A stretch of DNA of 64,000 nt, from NCBI RefSeq assembly GCF_037042905.1, contig NC_087257.1, positions 25,495,501 through 25,559,500 on the forward strand. Reading direction: 5' to 3'. A program made the translations under genes and the position numbers. How positions within the stretch are numbered: position 1 is the stretch's first letter; each line of letters opens with the position of its first letter. Shown here one piece after another: positions 1 through 12,800 of the stretch. This DNA is from Lytechinus pictus (lineage: Eukaryota > Echinodermata > Echinoidea > Temnopleuroida > Toxopneustidae). The notes below the pieces were generated by a model. It was not told the origin of the DNA, ran no database searches, and was given only the letters and a program-made list of their open reading frames with translations.

Positions 1-631
1 TTCAAAATAAATATTGTACTTTTGGGTATTTTTGTAATTGTGAGTTTAACATTCAGATTAGAATCATGCATACCCCCATACAGTCAAGTATTCTGTACAT
101 ATCTTTCTGTGTATTGGAGATAATGCTCTACCCCAAGATACATGCTGTGTGCATTGGGCATTCTTAGGCATGGCGTCCGGCAAACATGGTTTCCGGCAAG
201 CACAGATTATCTTGTCATTTTGATATCGATGCTGTTTTAACCAGGGTACCATTCTTTGGCTTGAATTCGTTTAGAGACCAAGTCCATCCCACAAAATGAA
301 TGAAGTTTAAATCAGTAGACTATAGTAAAAATAATAATATCAACAGATTTATCAACATCAGATAAGAAATAATGAAGCAGTTACACATTATTTTGTAAAA
401 TAGCAGAAGCAGGAAGTGGTCTAATAGATTTCAAAATATTACTTTTCATTTTTACATTGCAAATGTTCTAACTTTCTGCTCCAAAACTGTCTTGAAGAAG
501 GTCTAATTCTACTTAAACTGCATGGAATTCCCTATTTGATATGCATTTGAAAAGAATTCCTTATGCACATTATAGGGAGAAATTGGTTTTTATTGATTTC
601 ATACTTGAGATTTTTTATATATACCCTTTTT
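1..631. other. No recognisable gene
   Basis: AT-rich sequence with only short chance open frames. I see nothing conserved. Confidence 0.4.
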
Positions 632-696
632 GTCTCACCTGCATAGCAGAGTGAGACTATAGGCGCCGCTTTTCCGACGGCGACGGCGACGGCGGC

Positions 697-727
<31 letters not shown>

Positions 728-1604
728 GCGACGGCGGCGTCAACACCAAATCTTAACCTGAGGTTAAGTTTTTGAAATGACAGCATAACTTAGAAAGTAT
801 ATGGACCTAGTTCATGAAACTTGGCCATAAGGTTAATCAAGTATTACTGAACATCCTGCCTGAGTTTCATGTCACATGACCAAGGTCAAAGGTCATTTAG
901 GGTCAATGAACTTAGACCATGTTGGGGGAATCAACATCAAAATCTTAACCTAAGGTTAAGTTTTTGAAATGTCATCATAACTTAGAAAATATATGGACCT
1001 AGTTCATGAAACTTATACATAAGGTTAATCAAGTATCACTGAACATCCTGCTTGAGTTTCACATCACATGACCAAGGTCAAAGGTCATTTAGGGTCAATG
1101 AACTTTGGCCGAATTGGGGGTATCTGTTGAATTACCATCATAACTTTGAAAGTTTATGGATCTGATTCATGAAACTTGGACATAATAGTGATCAAGTATT
1201 ACTGAACATCCTGTGCAAGTTTCAGGTCACATGATCAAGGTCAAAGGTCATTTAGGGTCAATGAACTTTGGCCAAATTGGGGTATTTGTTGAATTACAGC
1301 CATAAATTTGAAAGTGTGTTGGTCTAGTTCATAAAACTTGGACATAATAGTAATCAAGTATCACTGAACATCCTGTGCGAGTTTCAGGTCACATGATCAA
1401 GGTCAAAGGTCATGTAAGGTCAAAGAACTTTGGCCACATTGGGGGTATTTGTTGAATTGCCATCATATCTCTATAAGTGTATTGGTCTAGTTCATAAAAC
1501 GTTGAAATAAGAGTAACCAAGTATCACTGAACGTCTTGTGCGAGTTATAGTAGTTTTCAAAATCAGCATTGCTGCTCTATTGAATCGCGTGATGCAGGTG
1601 AGAC
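632..1604. mobile_element. Inverted-repeat element with inner tandem units
   Basis: Bounded by the inverted repeat GTCTCACCTGCAT (632) and ATGCAGGTGAGAC (1604). Inside are a CpG-rich GGCGAC-type microsatellite (about 672-740) and four units carrying CAAGGTCAAAGGTCAT at 881, 1073, 1236 and 1398, so the last units are about 163 bp. No transposase is visible, so it would be non-autonomous. A diverged relative lies near 33390-33590. Confidence 0.65.
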
Positions 1605-4600
1605 GGCCAGAGGCATTCCACTTGTTTTTTTTTACTCTTGATTTAATTCAATTCATTTTTAGTGGTCTTGGCTTTTAACTGTAAACACATGCATGAGCGC
1701 ATGTTCCTGCACAATTTTGCTCACTTTTATTTTCAGTTTGAACAATTATGTTACATGCAATATCAGAGGGAATTTAAAAGAAACATTCTCTTATTCACTA
1801 CTGCATCCTATTATACATGAAAAAAAAATGTGCATGAGGAATAGCTTTCCTTATATAGGCCTATATATCAATACTTCATCAATATTAGAGACTTTTGACT
1901 TGTGTGTAGCATTGTAAAATAGACTATTTATTTACATCAAATTATCAATATATTTTTAGAGGTGAAAAAGCAATTTGTTCTGTACTGTGTAAAATGCCTA
2001 CATTTTAATTTTGGTTATTCTTACCACTTGTTTTCCATATTAATGAGCCATCGTGAATTTAGTGATGGTTACGTGGACTGCAGTGAGTCTTTGTGCTGAA
2101 GATTTACATCTCTATAAATTATCTTTATGAGCTCACTACCTATTTTTACCACAAATTATATTTTGTACTCGTCGTGAAAATCATCCGTTTTCATCCATGT
2201 ACGTGTTCCTTGCGATTGTGGGTATCATGCGTGAAAACCAGAAATGCCTTTAACAATGGAGGCTGAGAAAAAGACTAGCTCCAAAAGGAAAGCTAGATTC
2301 ATTGTTGTGTTCCAATACTGAAAGTTTTTGCAACTAACAACTGACAACATTCCATTTCCAAAAAGATTGTATATTTGCAACATTGATTGATGATACATAC
2401 CATTTTTGCCTTAAGTATCTTTTTCTCCACATTATTGTGATCGTTTGTGGTTTTAGTTGTTGATATTTTTGTTGTATGCATTTGTTTTTGAAAACTGACC
2501 TCTAAGAGAATAATAATTTTGAATTCTAGTTTCCCTACATGGTAGAATGATCTATGAATTTAAAACAAAAGTTAGGAAATAGTTAAAAATAATGAATTTA
2601 AAAAATGGAGGCGTAGTAGAGTATCTATTGGAAAGACAGTATTGAAATTTAAAGTATTCTGGTTTAGCTCATGTGCCAAAAATTCTACTTAATACCTTTT
2701 AATTTTTGACTTTAGTATTGATTATTAATCACATATTTACTCCCAACTAAAAGAATGACCTATATCTTAATGATCTTAAAATTTAGTCAGATTGTCATAA
2801 GACTAGTGTAAATTGTTATTTATTATGCGATTGCGCATATTGATTTTTAAGTTAAATATTGTATTTTGTGTCGCTTTTTATTTTCAGTGCAATGATTTCG
2901 CACCTTCTTGGTAATTTGTAAATTAAGAATGTTATTATGAAGAATTGTAGTGATATGCTTCCGATACTATGATTGATGCCAGAATGAGATTTATTTTATT
3001 TCTTCTTGTAAGCTACCATACCTACGCATTACGAGATGCTGTGTGATTTTAAATAGTAATCTGTATAAAGTGACAATAAAATGAAATTATTGAAATGATG
3101 AAAACACAATTAAACTGATGTGTTCTTTTAGTTGTCTACATGTCCCCTGCGTTAAGTTGTGTGTATGGGGGGGGGGGGGGGAGGTGGTCGATGATGATTT
3201 GACACTTCTGTGCATCGGCCCTTTGGAATAAATACAAAAACAATATACTTTAATCTTTTTTTTTTTTTTTCCACTAGAACACATGCAATAAACATTTCAT
3301 TACAAGTATTCACTCATCATTGTTCCTACATTTAGGAATGAAAAGTGGTCACCATGTGGGATGAATAACTATGATTCTTAACATAGGTAAACGGTCATGA
3401 TGTGGAATAAATGATTAGGTAGATTCTTAACATTGCCATGAGGCATTTATGTAGATTTCCTTGTTCTGAATCTATGGATAGAGAATGCCTTGACTAATGC
3501 ACTATACAATATTAAATAAAAAAAATTAATGGAGGGAGAAAGAGAAAGTGTGCGTGAGAAAGAGAGAGAATGGGGAAGGGTAAAGAAAGAAAGATTGATT
3601 CAAGTAAGTATAATTTGTCGAAACCAAAGGATGGGGGGGGGGGGGGAGTCTCATTACATTCAGCTCCCAAATTTTGTCTTAAAATAGTGCATTCAAAATG
3701 AAGCTGTAAACATATTTTCGTCTCGAGTAGGCTTATTGCAAAGTGGGGAACACGTCTGAAATTGTACATAAAAAACAAGGATTTGAAAGTACAATGTAAT
3801 GTATTCAACTCGTCGTGTATTAAATAACATACTTTTAATAAATACAGTCAATTTGGTAATTTCAACCAAAATAAATGAATTATAGTGTAGTTCATCGACA
3901 ATCTTTAAAATCAACAAAAACACAAACATACAAATCATAACTTTATTCTCCTGTTAGAAATAAATCTGGCAACCATGTTTGCACATACGTATCCATGCAA
4001 AATTCCAGTGCATTCTGTTTGTTACTAGACTTGAAGCGGGAAATAGCATCAGATTATTACATCTGAAAAATATTTACTATTTGTATTCATATGCTTGTTG
4101 TCATGTGTCTTCTTCAATTTCATTTTTAAGTACGCTTTGTTGTCGTCTTTTGCTGTCCAAGCATTTTTATGTTTAAGCGATTGGTTCTTTCTATTTTATG
4201 TCCGCATTTTATTTTGACAATAAAAACAGAATCACCCATATCTTGCCCATAAAGACGTATCAGATGAACCATTATATATCACAAAACTTTTATTAAAACG
4301 CCAGTAATGCTCCTTATCACGTAACGTCATGGTTATTAGTAATAAAAAATCAATAAATCGTTAGCTTCGTATAGCATTTTCTCAATTCAACCCTTAAAAC
4401 TGTGATCAACTAATGCTCGGACCCTATGAAAGTATATTAAAACGGTGTCTTATATTTCCTACAGTCAAATTGGTGTCGTGCTGTTGGTTAAATATAATCA
4501 CCTGTTAAAAAGTACATTAATATTTTGGCGGTGCCCCCCCCCCCCCCCCTCTCCAAGCAAGATCAGCGCCAAGAATAACCCAGCCGTGCGTTTCTTTTAA

Positions 4601-5782
4601 ACTATCGCTGTTGTATTGAAACGAAGTTCACTGAAATTTGCCGGACTGTATGGGTATATCTTTGATTCCAATATATTGCTTGAGAAATGTAGGTGGGTGA
4701 CAACCTGTAGCAAGAGTTTGAGGTTGGGCCGCGGGCGGGGCGTATTTCCCCCCACTTAAAATGGTACCCTAATATGATTTATTTAGTCAGGCTACGCCAC
4801 ATGAAAATTAATTAATGGCAACAATATAGTTTCAAACGCATCTATCAGCTCTACTGGTGTAGCGTGATCACCATGCGCTATTGTAAGTTTTACCGTAGTC
4901 AAAATCATTTACGCAGGTCCGAGTCTCGTCTAGATCAACAATTTTTCGAAATTCTATTTTTTATTGAAAATTGAGGCAAGACTTTGGAAAAACACAAGAC
5001 CAAGATTTGTAGTTAAACAGGATTAGCCCTTATCGTAAGAGGGGGGGGGGGGGGGGGGGGTACGCGACCGGGGGCTAAATTTCTTTCCCTACGAATATTT
5101 CTTCTCGATGTCAGAATAGGTTTTATTTAGTCAAGAACTACGTACACATCATGATTCATGAATATTCATGATATTCATAAACACGAATCGTAAAGCTAAA
5201 TGTAATTTGCAATGACCCAAGCATCCGGTCATCGTGTCGAAATGGGATAATCAAACCTTGCAATTTCAGTGCCAAGGTTACGATTCGAATCCTAGAATGT
5301 GCAAAAGCCTAATTTGCAGATTTTCACTGTGTTGTTTAAACTTTAGGCGAGGCGTCGAAATGATACAAGTCGAAGACTCGATGCCTTTTTTTAAAGATTT
5401 CAAAACAATTTATCTGTGGTACAGAAAGAAAAGGGAAATAATTTTGGTAGGAAATAAGTTTCAGCGCCAAATCATGCCTACGAAAACTTGTGAATGCGTG
5501 GTGTTTCATTCTCTCTCCCGGTTTTTTATCATGATCTTTGTGGCGAACTTCGTTGTAAAACGTTTTATGCTTTCCCTATTTCTTGTTTTCTATTAAATTT
5601 TGATCGATCATTTTTTTGACGATATGTGCAAAATAATTTAGAATGTCAAAAGTGGTGCATTAATATAATAATATAATACATAATCAAAGATTGTACTATC
5701 AAAACCTTATGGTTGGTGTTGGAGTTAGGTTGGCGCTCTTCAATCTAGAACCTTATAATCAAGGGTTGAAAAAAAGAGTATT
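1605..5782. other. Gene-poor stretch
   Basis: AT-rich, with poly-G or poly-C runs at about 3167, 3633, 4534 and 5041 (20 G). An AATAAA at about 3074 could end a transcript coming from the left, but I see no coding exon. The open frame at 5234-5596 lacks any recognisable motif. A perfect palindrome CATGAATATTCATG lies near 5158. Confidence 0.4.
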
Positions 5783-5797
5783 AAACAGTCTGATTAC

Positions 5798-6371
5798 AAG
5801 AAGGTAACCACGCCCTTTGCAAAAACAGACTACTTCCAAAACTCTTTTTGTGTTAGAACCTCCAAAGATTGGAACATGCTCCCTAATAATGTAGTAAATA
5901 GCACATCTATCTCGACTTTTAAAAACTTACTCAAGGCTCACCTTCTTACATAATTTCTATATTACTAAATAATTTCACTTTTCTTTTCCATAATAATGCC
6001 AGCTAATTTATTATCATTCTTGTCATATTATGTATAATTTTTGAATCACACCACAACTCATAAATATTTTTCATCAATTTAATTTATTATATTTTGTTAT
6101 ATTATGTTATCTTATCCATGTTTTATCTTTTTGTTCTTATATCACATTTTAAATCTTTTTAAACGTTACATAAATCTATAAATGTTTTTTATGTCCTTTT
6201 CTATGGTTATTTACATTGTTTTATTTTTCCGATTGTTTAACTTATGTTTTTATCTTGATGCTATTTCATACTATTGGGATCCAAACTTGTACGGGTTTTT
6301 CAAACCTTTTTTTTGTATCCCTTGACATGTTTTACTTGTATGTTTTACTTGTCTAAATAAATACAAAATAC
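5798..6371 (+). mobile_element. 5'-truncated LINE copy, 3' end of reverse-transcriptase ORF
   Basis: Frame 5828-5953 encodes a RTSKDWNMLP...STFKNLLKAHL tail ending in a stop. This is the typical C-terminus of the reverse-transcriptase ORF in many LINE families (WNxLP, then FKxxL). An AT-rich 3' UTR follows, ending in AATAAATACAAAATAC. The 15-bp sequence AAACAGTCTGATTAC is present directly at both sides (5783-5797 and 6372-6386), a target-site duplication. Only the last 41 codons remain, so it cannot move by itself. Confidence 0.75.
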
Positions 6372-6536
6372 AAACAGTCTGATTACTTCAACAGTGTGAT
6401 TTTAAAGGCTGGTTAATCAAGACGATTACATAACATTAAGATTATGTGACTAGGAAGGACTCAAAGATGCCTAAAACACATAGGCCAACAGGTGTATATT
6501 CATAAATTATTTCACCGCCATGACTACGTGAGAACT

Positions 6537-6841
6537 TTAAACTGAAACCATTTCAGTTATGTAATGTTTTCCTTGAAACGTAGACTGAAACCACTTCCAC
6601 GGCAGAGCAGTTTCTTTACTTGACTCGGCGATGTGACTCCGGAATCTACTCATCCAGAATCGAAACGACTCCAATTCGTAGGCTACAAGCCAGTCGTTCC
6701 ATATTGTGAATACCATCAGTTTGAACTTGGAAGTCCCTTTCCACACCGTCTGAACCCGCTTGCCATCCAAATTTGCCATTAGGATATCATGGGGATAGCC
6801 ATCCTCAGTTGAAAGATAGTCAGACCAAAAGATCTTGCCAA
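6537..6841 (-). CDS. Exon 7: terminal propeller exon
   Basis: The acceptor CTCACTACAAG|TT starts the exon in phase 1. It encodes GKIFWSDYLS, an ILMANLDGKRVQ strand and then a NDWLVAYELESFRFW stretch, all as in class B LDL-receptor blades, before a stop at 6537. A GTATTC site at 6713 could be a donor. The blade-like text continues past it, so I read this as the last exon. No canonical AATAAA is seen just downstream. This exon is not duplicated. Confidence 0.5.
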
Positions 6842-9800
6842 CTTGTAGTGAGATAAAGGCAAAACACAAAACGAATGGTTTTGGGATTATGTTCTAAATT
6901 CGGAGTTTAATGGCCGTCAGAGTAAGCCCCTGTACCCGAAATTCCCTTACACCTTCAGTTTTCGAACTTTATCAGAGACCCCAGTGCATTTATTTTACAA
7001 TTACAAATTGAACGGTTGGCTTTTATCAATTTTGACTATGGAAAGCGGTAGACGCCATAATTCGTTACAGGATTTTCCAAACAAAGAAGACGCTAGCGTG
7101 TGAGTTGTCATATTGTATGATCAAAATGTGCTCAACTAACGGACTGTGCGTTTACTCCAAAGACTGGCGTCTTTCGCTCTCCAAAGTTCAGGCCGATTTC
7201 AATTAATATCAAATATTCATCAAACGACGTCCCACAGATTTGGTAAATTGAATCCTTGTTACCTACTTTTATCATCGACGACGAGATGGCATCTAGCTAC
7301 TCCTTTTGGCAATTTTTCCTCGGAAAATAAATGGATACGTCCAGCAGTGTTCATACAATCGTCTACGGTGCAGCTCATTATCCCTTTCGAATCCATCCAG
7401 AAAAGTAATCTGTAATGGAAAATTACGAGAGCCGGAAAAGTGCTTTTTAAAATCACTGAGATAAGCACGAGTATTCTTTCACTCCAATGGCTGAATGTGA
7501 ATTACAGGGCATGGCTCCAGTGTTCCGTCTCACAAAGACTTACGATTGATCCAATCAACCTCAACTATATGGAAATCCATCTGTGTCATTTTTTTCTCCT
7601 GGAAATTTGCACAATGTTCTTTGTAAGCAAAGGGGAAGTACATCAATTTGTCACGACAACGATGGATGCACGAATAAACATCATTATCTAGAAATTTTGA
7701 ATTAACATGCATTTAACATGTTTAAGATGTTGGCGTTGCTGGCTTTCCACAGTTGTGGATGAATCGGAGCTCTTTGAAAGACGGGATCTTAGTCGCCATA
7801 GAAAAAAAAGAAATCGGAGATGTTGCATACCTTTGGATGTGTGAAATGGCTAGGACGAACGGACCAGGATAAATAGGTGTATCCTCTGGTGTACGTCTAG
7901 TGTTGTGGATTTCATGGTAGATTGTCTCCTCCTGGAGCATATCCGGAAGCTGGTAGCGCGTTATGAGACCGGATTCGCTGTTACCCAGATACAACCAAGT
8001 AGAACTGTTGTCAAGCAATATACTCCTTTCCGCGTAAAATTTGTATTGCACTTTCATTGGATCGGGAGGAGCTATCTGTATCTCGTGTTCTAACTCAAAT
8101 GTCGGCATCTTGAACAACAAGAGCTTTCCTTCATTATCGACAATACCACCGATTTTCCCGTTTTGTTCTGCATTAAAATAAATGATAAAACAGGGTTTTA
8201 CTTCGTCTGTTTCTAATGTTACCAAGGGTAAAAAAAGATAATATTATCATTAAAAATAAGGAATTTGATTTACATGTGAAACCTATGATAATTATCAATA
8301 TAATGATACCACTAGTAATCAACTCTGAGCAGTTATCCAAATATGTTGACGGGAATGATAAGCGAACCAATATGTTGAGCTTTTTCTAATGACAATTTTG
8401 TCATACCATCCAGAAAATAATGTCATATTTTTATTTTTTTTAGAAAGTCAAAAAGGGGGCCTAAGCTTTCGATCCTAGCAGAATCTTCGTCGGAGGCAAA
8501 ATGACAAACATATAAAGTGGAACAACCATAATATAGACCACAAACAAGCTACAGCAACGCTAGAAACAAGGAGACAAAAGGGGCATTAGTGAGTAGAGAA
8601 GACCAGTCAGGTTAGTGAAGGGGATGAAAGAAAAGGAGTAGGCAGACACAAAGGGAAGTAGTGTATTAAAGTAAGGCCAAGATGGATTAAGATAATGAGG
8701 CAGGCAACATCAAACAGGATCTGGAACAAAACAGTGATAGAGGGATGAATAACAAGAGAATTAATGAGAGGTGGGTCAAACAGGTTACAAAGAAAGGCAT
8801 AATAAACTGGTGCATAAGAGTGGGGGAAAAAGAAAAAGAATGGGGAACAACTGATAATGTGCAAAAGACATATAAGTATATATGATAAAGCATTAAACAA
8901 ACTAAGAGAAGAAGGTAAGTGTAAATATGTATCTATAATTGATATGTATATAAATATATCCAAAAAAGAAATGTATATTAAGAGAAAAAGAAGATGGTGA
9001 AGAAGGTCAGGAACAAGAAGCAGACGAGAAATATCTAATAACTTACGGCACTCGTCACCATAGTAACCGAAAGCACAGTCGCAATCGTATCCCTGGTTGT
9101 ACGGATGTGCGTAGCCCTCCTTGCCCTGACTGCAGGGGTTCGATAAACATGGATCTGTTGGTTGGATTAGCAAAAAAGTTTAATGGCCGTCAGAGTAAGC
9201 CCCTGTACCCGAAATTCCCTTACACCTTCAGTTTTCGAACTTTATCAGAGACCCCAGTGCATTTATTTTACAATTACAAATTGAACGGTTGGCTTTTATC
9301 AATTTTGACTATGGAAAGCGGTAGACGCCATAATTCGTTACAGGATTTTCCAAACAAAGAAGACGCTAGCGTGTGAGTTGTCATATTGTATGATCAAAAT
9401 GTGCTCAACTAACGGACTGTGCGTTTACTCCAAAGACTGGCGTCTTTCGCTCTCCAAAGTTCAGGCCGATTTCAATTAATATCAAATATTCATCAAACGA
9501 CGTCCCACAGATTTGGTAAATTGAATCCTTGTTACCTACTTTTATCATCGACGACGAGATGGCATCTAGCTACTCCTTTTGGCAATTTTTCCTCGGAAAA
9601 TAAATGGATACGTCCAGCAGTGTTCATACAATCGTCTACGGTGCAGCTCATTATCCCTTTCGAATCCATCCAGAAAAGTAATCTGTAATGGAAAATTACG
9701 AGAGCCGGAAAAGTGCTTTTTAAAATCACTGAGATAAGCACGAGTATTCTTTCACTCCAATGGCTGAATGTGAATTACAGGGCATGGCTCCAGTGTTCCG

Positions 9801-12800
9801 TCTCACAAAGACTTACGATTGATCCAATCAACCTCAACTATATGGAAATCCATCTGTGTCATTTTTTTCTCCTGGAAATTTGCACAATGTTCTTTGTAAG
9901 CAAAGGGGAAGTACATCAATTTGTCACGACAACGATGGATGCACGAATAAACATCATTATCTAGAAATTTTGAATTAACATGCATTTAACATGTTTAAGA
10001 TGTTGGCGTTGCTGGCTTTCCACAGTTGTGGATGAATCGGAGCTCTTTGAAAGACGGGATCTTAGTCGCCATAGAAAAAAAAGAAATCGGAGATGTTGCA
10101 TACCTTTGGATGTGTGAAATGGCTAGGACGAACGGACCAGGATAAATAGGTGTATCCTCTGGTGTACGTCTAGTGTTGTGGATTTCATGGTAGATTGTCT
10201 CCTCCTGGAGCATATCCGGAAGCTGGTAGCGCGTTATGAGACCGGATTCGCTGTTACCCAGATACAACCAAGTAGAACTGTTGTCAAGCAATATACTCCT
10301 TCCTTTGATGAAAATAGAAACATAAAATATTCAGAGTTATATGCGTTCATGATGGTTCTTATACTGCCATGATTCGAGCATCGTCAGTAGCTCAGTATGG
10401 CAGAAATACGGATCACCAAGAGATGGCAAAGTTAGTACAAGCAAGTGGGATAAAAATGGTGGGGAAAGGGCACATGCCCCCTGGGGGGACGGGGGTGTCA
10501 AAAATTATTCGACGAAAAAGTGCTCCTGAAATTGATTGGGGCCTATTTCTTAATTTTTTTCTTCAGATTTTGCCCCCCCCCCCTCTTCTGGTAACCCCCT
10601 GCATAAAGCCTTTTTTAGTTGGTTGGTAACCCCCTTTCACCATCTACACTGCATCATGGTGTTGCCGCCGAGTGTTGCTCTTTGGCGAGACCGTGTCCAC
10701 TCTGTCTCTGGGTAAACCCTGTAACTTATCTTGTATTATGAATTTAGATGTCGCGTTCGCACCCTGAAGGAAAATGTCACTACCGGCTTGTAGCGGGACC
10801 AGGGGCCCGTTTCATAAAGGACTTGCAACTGTGGTAACTTTGCCATTATGGCAACTACCATGGTAACAGGGCTCAGCAGCCAATCAGAACCAAGGTTGCC
10901 ATGATAGTTGCCATAATGGTAAAGTTACAACAGTTGTAACTCTTTATGAAACAGGCTCCAGGACGGTCTCCCACAGACTCACAGAAAGCAAGTTTGAATA
11001 CGGTCCATAACAAAATGCAAAGACCACGACTAAAAATATACACAGTATTTTTGCGGTGGGTCTCAGCACTTTTTCCTCGGGTTTATGGACCATATTTGAA
11101 GAAAGAGCAAACCCGGCCGGTTGTACGAAAGTCCACATTGAAAAAAATATCAGAAGGCCCCAATAACTAACCTTGTCCGGGATACATTTCGGTGAAGTCG
11201 TTGAAACGCTCAAAGTGGCCGGAAGCACTTGGTCGGCCACGGTAGAAAACATCATTCGCCGCAACGTAGACCAGATCATTCAGGCGATCGTAGACCGCGT
11301 AAAATTTGTATTGCACTTTCATTGGATCGGGAGGAGCTATCTGTATCTCGTGTTCTAACTCAAATGTCGGCATCTTGAACAACAAGAGCTTTCCTTCATT
11401 ATCGACAATACCACCGATTTTCCCGTTTTGTTCTGCATTAAAATAAATGATAAAACAGGGTTTTACTTCGTCTGTTTCTAATGTTACCAAGGGTAAAAAA
11501 AGATAATATTATCATTAAAAATAAGGAATTTGATTTACATGTGAAACCTATGATAATTATCAATATAATGATACCACTAGTAATCAACTCTGAGCAGTTA
11601 TCCAAATATGTTGACGGGAATGATAAGCGAACCAATATGTTGAGCTTTTTCTAATGACAATTTTGTCATACCATCCAGAAAATAATGTCATATTTTTATT
11701 TTTTTTAGAAAGTCAAAAAGGGGGCCTAAGCTTTCGATCCTAGCAGAATCTTCGTCGGAGGCAAAATGACAAACATATAAAGTGGAACAACCATAATATA
11801 GACCACAAACAAGCTACAGCAACGCTAGAAACAAGGAGACAAAAGGGGCATTAGTGAGTAGAGAAGACCAGTCAGGTTAGTGAAGGGGATGAAAGAAAAG
11901 GAGTAGGCAGACACAAAGGGAAGTAGTGTATTAAAGTAAGGCCAAGATGGATTAAGATAATGAGGCAGGCAACATCAAACAGGATCTGGAACAAAACAGT
12001 GATAGAGGGATGAATAACAAGAGAATTAATGAGAGGTGGGTCAAACAGGTTACAAAGAAAGGCATAATAAACTGGTGCATAAGAGTGGGGGAAAAAGAAA
12101 AAGAATGGGGAACAACTGATAATGTGCAAAAGACATATAAGTATATATGATAAAGCATTAAACAAACTAAGAGAAGAAGGTAAGTGTAAATATGTATCTA
12201 TAATTGATATGTATATAAATATATCCAAAAAAGAAATGTATATTAAGAGAAAAAGAAGATGGTGAAGAAGGTCAGGAACAAGAAGCAGACGAGAAATATC
12301 TAATAACTTACGGCACTCGTCACCATAGTAACCGAAAGCACAGTCGCAATCGTATCCCTGGTTGTACGGATGTGCGTAGCCCTCCTTGCCCTGACTGCAG
12401 GGGTTCGATAAACATGGATCTGTTGGTTGGATTAGCAAAAAAACAACAACACAAAAACAAACAAAATACAGATAAACAAATACATACAATCTTTATGAAA
12501 CACACATAAAATGGTTTGGTTGCAGTGCCAAACGTTCTAAATATGAAAGACCAGTGAATAATACATCTCCTGTAATGTGCTCGGGGAAGTGCAAATGACA
12601 ACCGCCCTCAATCATGCATATCTTACGTATTCACATTTCAACCAATCAGCGTACTTCTTTTTTTTTAAAGTACTGTGGAGACAATTAGTATGCACTATGG
12701 CGTCATTGGCCTTCCATATGATAATAATTATAAGAGTCGTCGAAAGCAAGAGGGCCTTTATAATTTTTTTTGGGGTTTGCCACTGCCTCCTGCGTAATCT

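Larger units (their letters stand above)
6905..9177. repeat. Tandem duplication unit, shortened copy (2,273 bp)
   Basis: Bases 6905-8028 match 9178-10301 (offset 2,273) and 8030-9177 match 11295-12442 (offset 3,265). I saw no mismatches in the parts compared, introns included. Relative to the other unit, 993 bp is replaced by a single T at 8029. Both outer breakpoints are in introns. Confidence 0.9.
9178..12442. repeat. Tandem duplication unit, full copy (3,265 bp)
   Basis: Directly abuts the shortened unit at 9177/9178. It holds exons 3 to 6 with complete introns. The segment 10302-11294, absent from the other unit, holds part of exon 4, intron 4 and its repeats. Confidence 0.9.

Noticed and set aside
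5234-5596. 120-residue open frame
   Set aside because: It needs a GTG start, shows no domain or splice context, and fits chance for its length in this window.
8607-9046. Hydrophobic C-terminal extension of the EGF exon
   Set aside because: It is read-through past a strong GTAAGT donor into the intron.
9803-9985. Exon-like frame with CIHRC
   Set aside because: It lies in a MITE also found outside the gene, and flanking exons join in phase without it.
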